Source: Rhodomicrobium sp.
GTDB taxonomy: Bacteria > Pseudomonadota > Alphaproteobacteria > Rhizobiales > HXMU1428-3
Reading direction: 5' to 3'
Assembly (NCBI GenBank): GCA_021604665.1
Contig: BQJK01000002.1
Location: forward strand, 372,001-436,000
Length of the DNA: 64,000 bases
The notes below the pieces were generated by a model. That model was not told where the DNA came from and did no database searches. It saw only the letters and a program-made list of their open reading frames with translations. The position numbers and the translations under genes were made by a program. Positions 59,509 through 64,000 of this stretch are shown piece after piece; the first letter of the stretch is position 1, and the number at the start of each line of letters is the position of its first letter.

Positions 59509-60955
59509 AATTATTGGTCCGTTTAACCGGGTGGAGGGGGACCTTGAAGTGCAAGTTGATCTTGTTGATGGCAGGGTTGAAGATGCCTGGGTTGTCTCGC
59601 CGCTTTACCGGGGATTTGAGCGCATGTTGATTGGCAAATCGCCGCAGGATTCGCTGGTATATACCCCCAGAATTTGCGGTATCTGTTCAGTTTCTCAATC
59701 TGTGGCCGCAGCCAAAGCCTTGCAAATGGCACAAGGGCTTGAAATGCCAGAGAATGGCCAACTCTCTCAAAATCTGGTGTTAGCGGCTGAGAATATAGCC
59801 GACCATCTCACTCACTTTTATCTGTTTTTCATGCCGGATTTCTGCCGTAAGACTTATGCCAATGAGCCTTGGTTTGAGCGTATTTTTTCGCGCTTTCAGG
59901 CGATAAGGGGCAAAGCTGCTAAAGACGTTTTGGAAGCTCGTGCGGAGTTTATGCATTGTCTTGGCCTGTTGGCAGGTAAATGGCCTCATAGCCTGGCCAT
60001 TCAACCGGGTGGCTCTACCAAAATGATTGAGCGACCGGATCAAATGCGGCTCATTGCTATTCTGCAATCGTTTCGCGGGTTTCTTGAAGACACGCTTTTT
60101 GGCTCCTCTCTTGAAGATGTTGTCTCGCTGTCTTCTATTAGCGCGATGAAGGCGCATTTTAGCGGCGGTGCGGCGGCCGCAAGTGACTTCGGACAGTTTT
60201 TGGAAATTTCAGAAAAGCTTGACCTGATCAGCCTGGGCGCCGGTCCTGATTTATTTATGAGTTATGGCAATTATACTGACCACAATGGCAATCTCTTTTA
60301 CCCGTCTGGCACGTATCAGAATGGCAAGTTCTCATCACTTGACCAAAGCGGCATTGCGGAAGATGTAAGCCATAGCTGGGTGGCAGCGCAAGGCCAGGCG
60401 CTGCACCCTTATGATGGCGCAACGGTGCCAGATGCGGACCAGGCGCAGGGGTATAGCTGGTGCAAAGCGCCGCGCTTAAAATCTGCACCGGCGGAGGTTG
60501 GGGCGCTTGCTCGGCATTTGGTTGCCGACTTGCCGCTATTTAAAGAGCTGACAAATTCTGGCCGCGGCAATGTTGAAGCGCGGATTGTGGCTCGGCTATT
60601 TGAAATTGCTGAATCTGTTATGGCTATGGAGGCCTGGGTTCGGGAGCTGAAGCCAAAGCAACCTGTTTGCGCGCATGGGTCAATGGATAAAGAAACTGAG
60701 GGTTACGGCTTGGTTGAAGCCGCGCGCGGTGCGCTTGGCCATTGGGTGAAGGTGAGCAAGGGGCGGATTATCAACTATCAGATCATCGCGCCGACAACCT
60801 GGAACTTCTCACCGCGCGATGCCTCTGGCCAGCCTGGCCCGCTGGAAATGGCGCTGATAGGGGCCTCCTTGCGAGAGGGAGAAGCGGATCAACCAGTTGC
60901 CATCCAACATATTGTCCGCTCTTTTGACCCTTGCATGGTTTGTACTGTTCACTAA
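59498..60955 (+). CDS. hupV: H2-sensing regulatory hydrogenase large subunit
   Basis: MSRKIIGPFNRVEGDLEVQVD; 'RICGICSVSQSVAAAKAL'; ends at 'SFDPCMVCTVH' with no C-terminal extension; start trimmed from ORF 59243. Confidence 0.95.
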   Translation: MSRKIIGPFNRVEGDLEVQVDLVDGRVEDAWVVSPLYRGFERMLIGKSPQDSLVYTPRICGICSVSQSVAAAKALQMAQGLEMPENGQLSQNLVLAAENIADHLTHFYLFFMPDFCRKTYANEPWFERIFSRFQAIRGKAAKDVLEARAEFMHCLGLLAGKWPHSLAIQPGGSTKMIERPDQMRLIAILQSFRGFLEDTLFGSSLEDVVSLSSISAMKAHFSGGAAAASDFGQFLEISEKLDLISLGAGPDLFMSYGNYTDHNGNLFYPSGTYQNGKFSSLDQSGIAEDVSHSWVAAQGQALHPYDGATVPDADQAQGYSWCKAPRLKSAPAEVGALARHLVADLPLFKELTNSGRGNVEARIVARLFEIAESVMAMEAWVRELKPKQPVCAHGSMDKETEGYGLVEAARGALGHWVKVSKGRIINYQIIAPTTWNFSPRDASGQPGPLEMALIGASLREGEADQPVAIQHIVRSFDPCMVCTVH

Positions 60956-60991
60956 GGGCGTGCATTAGGGCCTTGTGGGGAGAGGCGGATT

Positions 60992-61026
60992 AAAAAAGCC
61001 GGGCTCTGAGGCCCGGCTTTTATTTT
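60992..61026. terminator. bidirectional intrinsic terminator between hupV and thiC
   Basis: TAAAAAAGCCGGGC-TCTGAG-GCCCGGCTTTTATTTTT. Confidence 0.92.
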
Positions 61027-61041
61027 TGATTTCAGTGAGGG

Positions 61042-62904
<1,863 letters not shown>

Positions 62905-62921
62905 TCAGGGTACCTCTGTAT

Positions 62922-62935
62922 GTGTTATGTAACAC
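62922..62935. repeat. palindrome GTGTTA-TG-TAACAC immediately upstream of thiC
   Basis: Direct reading; shares the GTGTTA half-site with the inverted repeat at 7478..7507. Confidence 0.75.
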
Positions 62936-63031
62936 TTTAACTTGTGTAACTGGTTTGCTTCGCTATCAGTTTCTAATGGCCGCATGAGTACGGACATGTT
63001 TTATTTTCCGCTTGAGTACGGACTGGGGGCC

Positions 63032-63460
63032 TTAGGTCGGTTGCAGATTTCTCCAAAATTGTTTGACATCATCAGTTAGGGAAAACCCTTCAAGGGTAAG
63101 CCACATACTGGCCATGAATATTACCCCGATCATTATGATTAGTATGGGGCGGTTATGCTGAATAAGACGAATGGCCTTATCGGCAATGTCGGGGACCAGC
63201 AACAGGATGACCCCTTCAATAAAAGCCAGCCAGCCAACTAAAGTTATGATGAGGCGATAATCCCAGATGCGAATATTATGGACAGAAATGATACAGAGAC
63301 CGACAATTAATGCGACAACACCTGTGAGATAGAGAAGAAATTCACTCTCCAATAACTCGGTGGCGAGAAGATTGACGCGTTCATAGTTCAACATGGCGCT
63401 AATAGAGATAATGACCCCATATACACCGATGATTTTCGCCAAGCTTAGCGATATATCCAT
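63032..63460 (-). CDS. small multi-TM membrane protein of unknown function
   Basis: About 142 aa from the ATG preceded by GAGGAGG; four hydrophobic segments (e.g. 'LLYLTGVVALIVGLCIISVHNI', 'RLIITLVGWLAFIEGVILLLVPD'). Confidence 0.7.
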   Translation of the reverse strand: MDISLSLAKIIGVYGVIISISAMLNYERVNLLATELLESEFLLYLTGVVALIVGLCIISVHNIRIWDYRLIITLVGWLAFIEGVILLLVPDIADKAIRLIQHNRPILIIMIGVIFMASMWLTLEGFSLTDDVKQFWRNLQPT

Positions 63461-63729
63461 TGCCGTCAGCCTCCTCATATAGATCAACATCCTTTAGGGA
63501 TGTTTTTTACCAGCTTTTTAAGGGGGAGGAGAGGTTTTAAACGTAACTGACTACCGCTGAGTGCTAAGCTCTGCCGATATGCTTCGCCGGCTCTTCATAT
63601 TGTGCTTAACCTGCCAAACTTAAGTGAATGGCCTTATTGAGACTTTTTAGAGTGAGGCTTTTCAGACTCAAAATTTCTTTCCGTCGCAATAATCAGTGTG
63701 GTTGCTTGCACTCAGATGGCGTGACATTA

Positions 63730-63774
63730 CGCTTATGTGTAAAAGCACCAGGCGCTTATGTGCATATGCACCAG
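63730..63774. repeat. two 22-bp imperfect tandem copies, 23-bp period
   Basis: CGCTTATGTGTAAAAGCACCAG / CGCTTATGTGCATATGCACCAG, 19/22 identical. Confidence 0.85.
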
Positions 63775-63794
63775 CAATTGGTTCCGTCTCTCCG

Positions 63795-63896
63795 TCCCTC
63801 CGCCGGCATGACCCGGATCAGGTTTAAAGGGTTAAGCTTATGGCTTTCTCAGCTCCAGAGCTGGGCTTTTGACAGCCCCCACAGGAACACCCCTCG
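63795..63896 (-). promoter_or_regulatory. TPP riboswitch (THI element)
   Basis: Reverse strand GAGGGGTGTTCC...GAGCTGAGAAAGCC...ACCCTTTAAACCTGATCCGGGTCATGCCGGCGGAGGGA matches the THI box core (CTGAGA, ACCTGAT, GGGT.ATGCC.GCG.AGGGA). Confidence 0.96.
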
Positions 63897-64000
63897 GACA
63901 GATTGATAATGGGGACTATTTGCACAAATTACAAGAAGCTTCGACTAAAGACGAGAGAGAGCCGCCGCTTAGCGTAGGTGACGCTTCAAAGCGTGGCGGT

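Overview
64 kb of chromosome, apparently from an alphaproteobacterium. From left to right the sequence supports: a 3'-truncated lutB-like gene on the minus strand; ggt; a thiamine operon thiO-thiS-thiG-thiE; a CHAD protein; an alpha-2-macroglobulin plus pbpC pair; two glycosyltransferases; a minus-strand def / fmt-GNAT-hypF-rhodanese block; a four-gene block of two ParA/MinD-type ATPases, each followed by a small helical protein; ffs-dnaX-ybaB-recR; cycM / kdsB / pheA; a yej-type peptide ABC transporter with two tandem substrate-binding proteins; pdxH; and a large [NiFe] uptake-hydrogenase cluster (hupSLC, hupDFGHIJK, hypAB, hupR/hoxA, hupT, hupUV). The window ends with thiC, a small membrane protein and a minus-strand TPP riboswitch. 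The least explained coding locus is the duplicated [ParA-like ATPase + small C-terminally similar helical protein] module at 23.5-27.0 kb. The best regulatory observations are two near-consensus sigma54 promoters in the hydrogenase cluster, a shared palindromic core near them, and a TPP riboswitch separated from thiC by an unrelated ORF. All calls come from reading the sequence; no searches were run.
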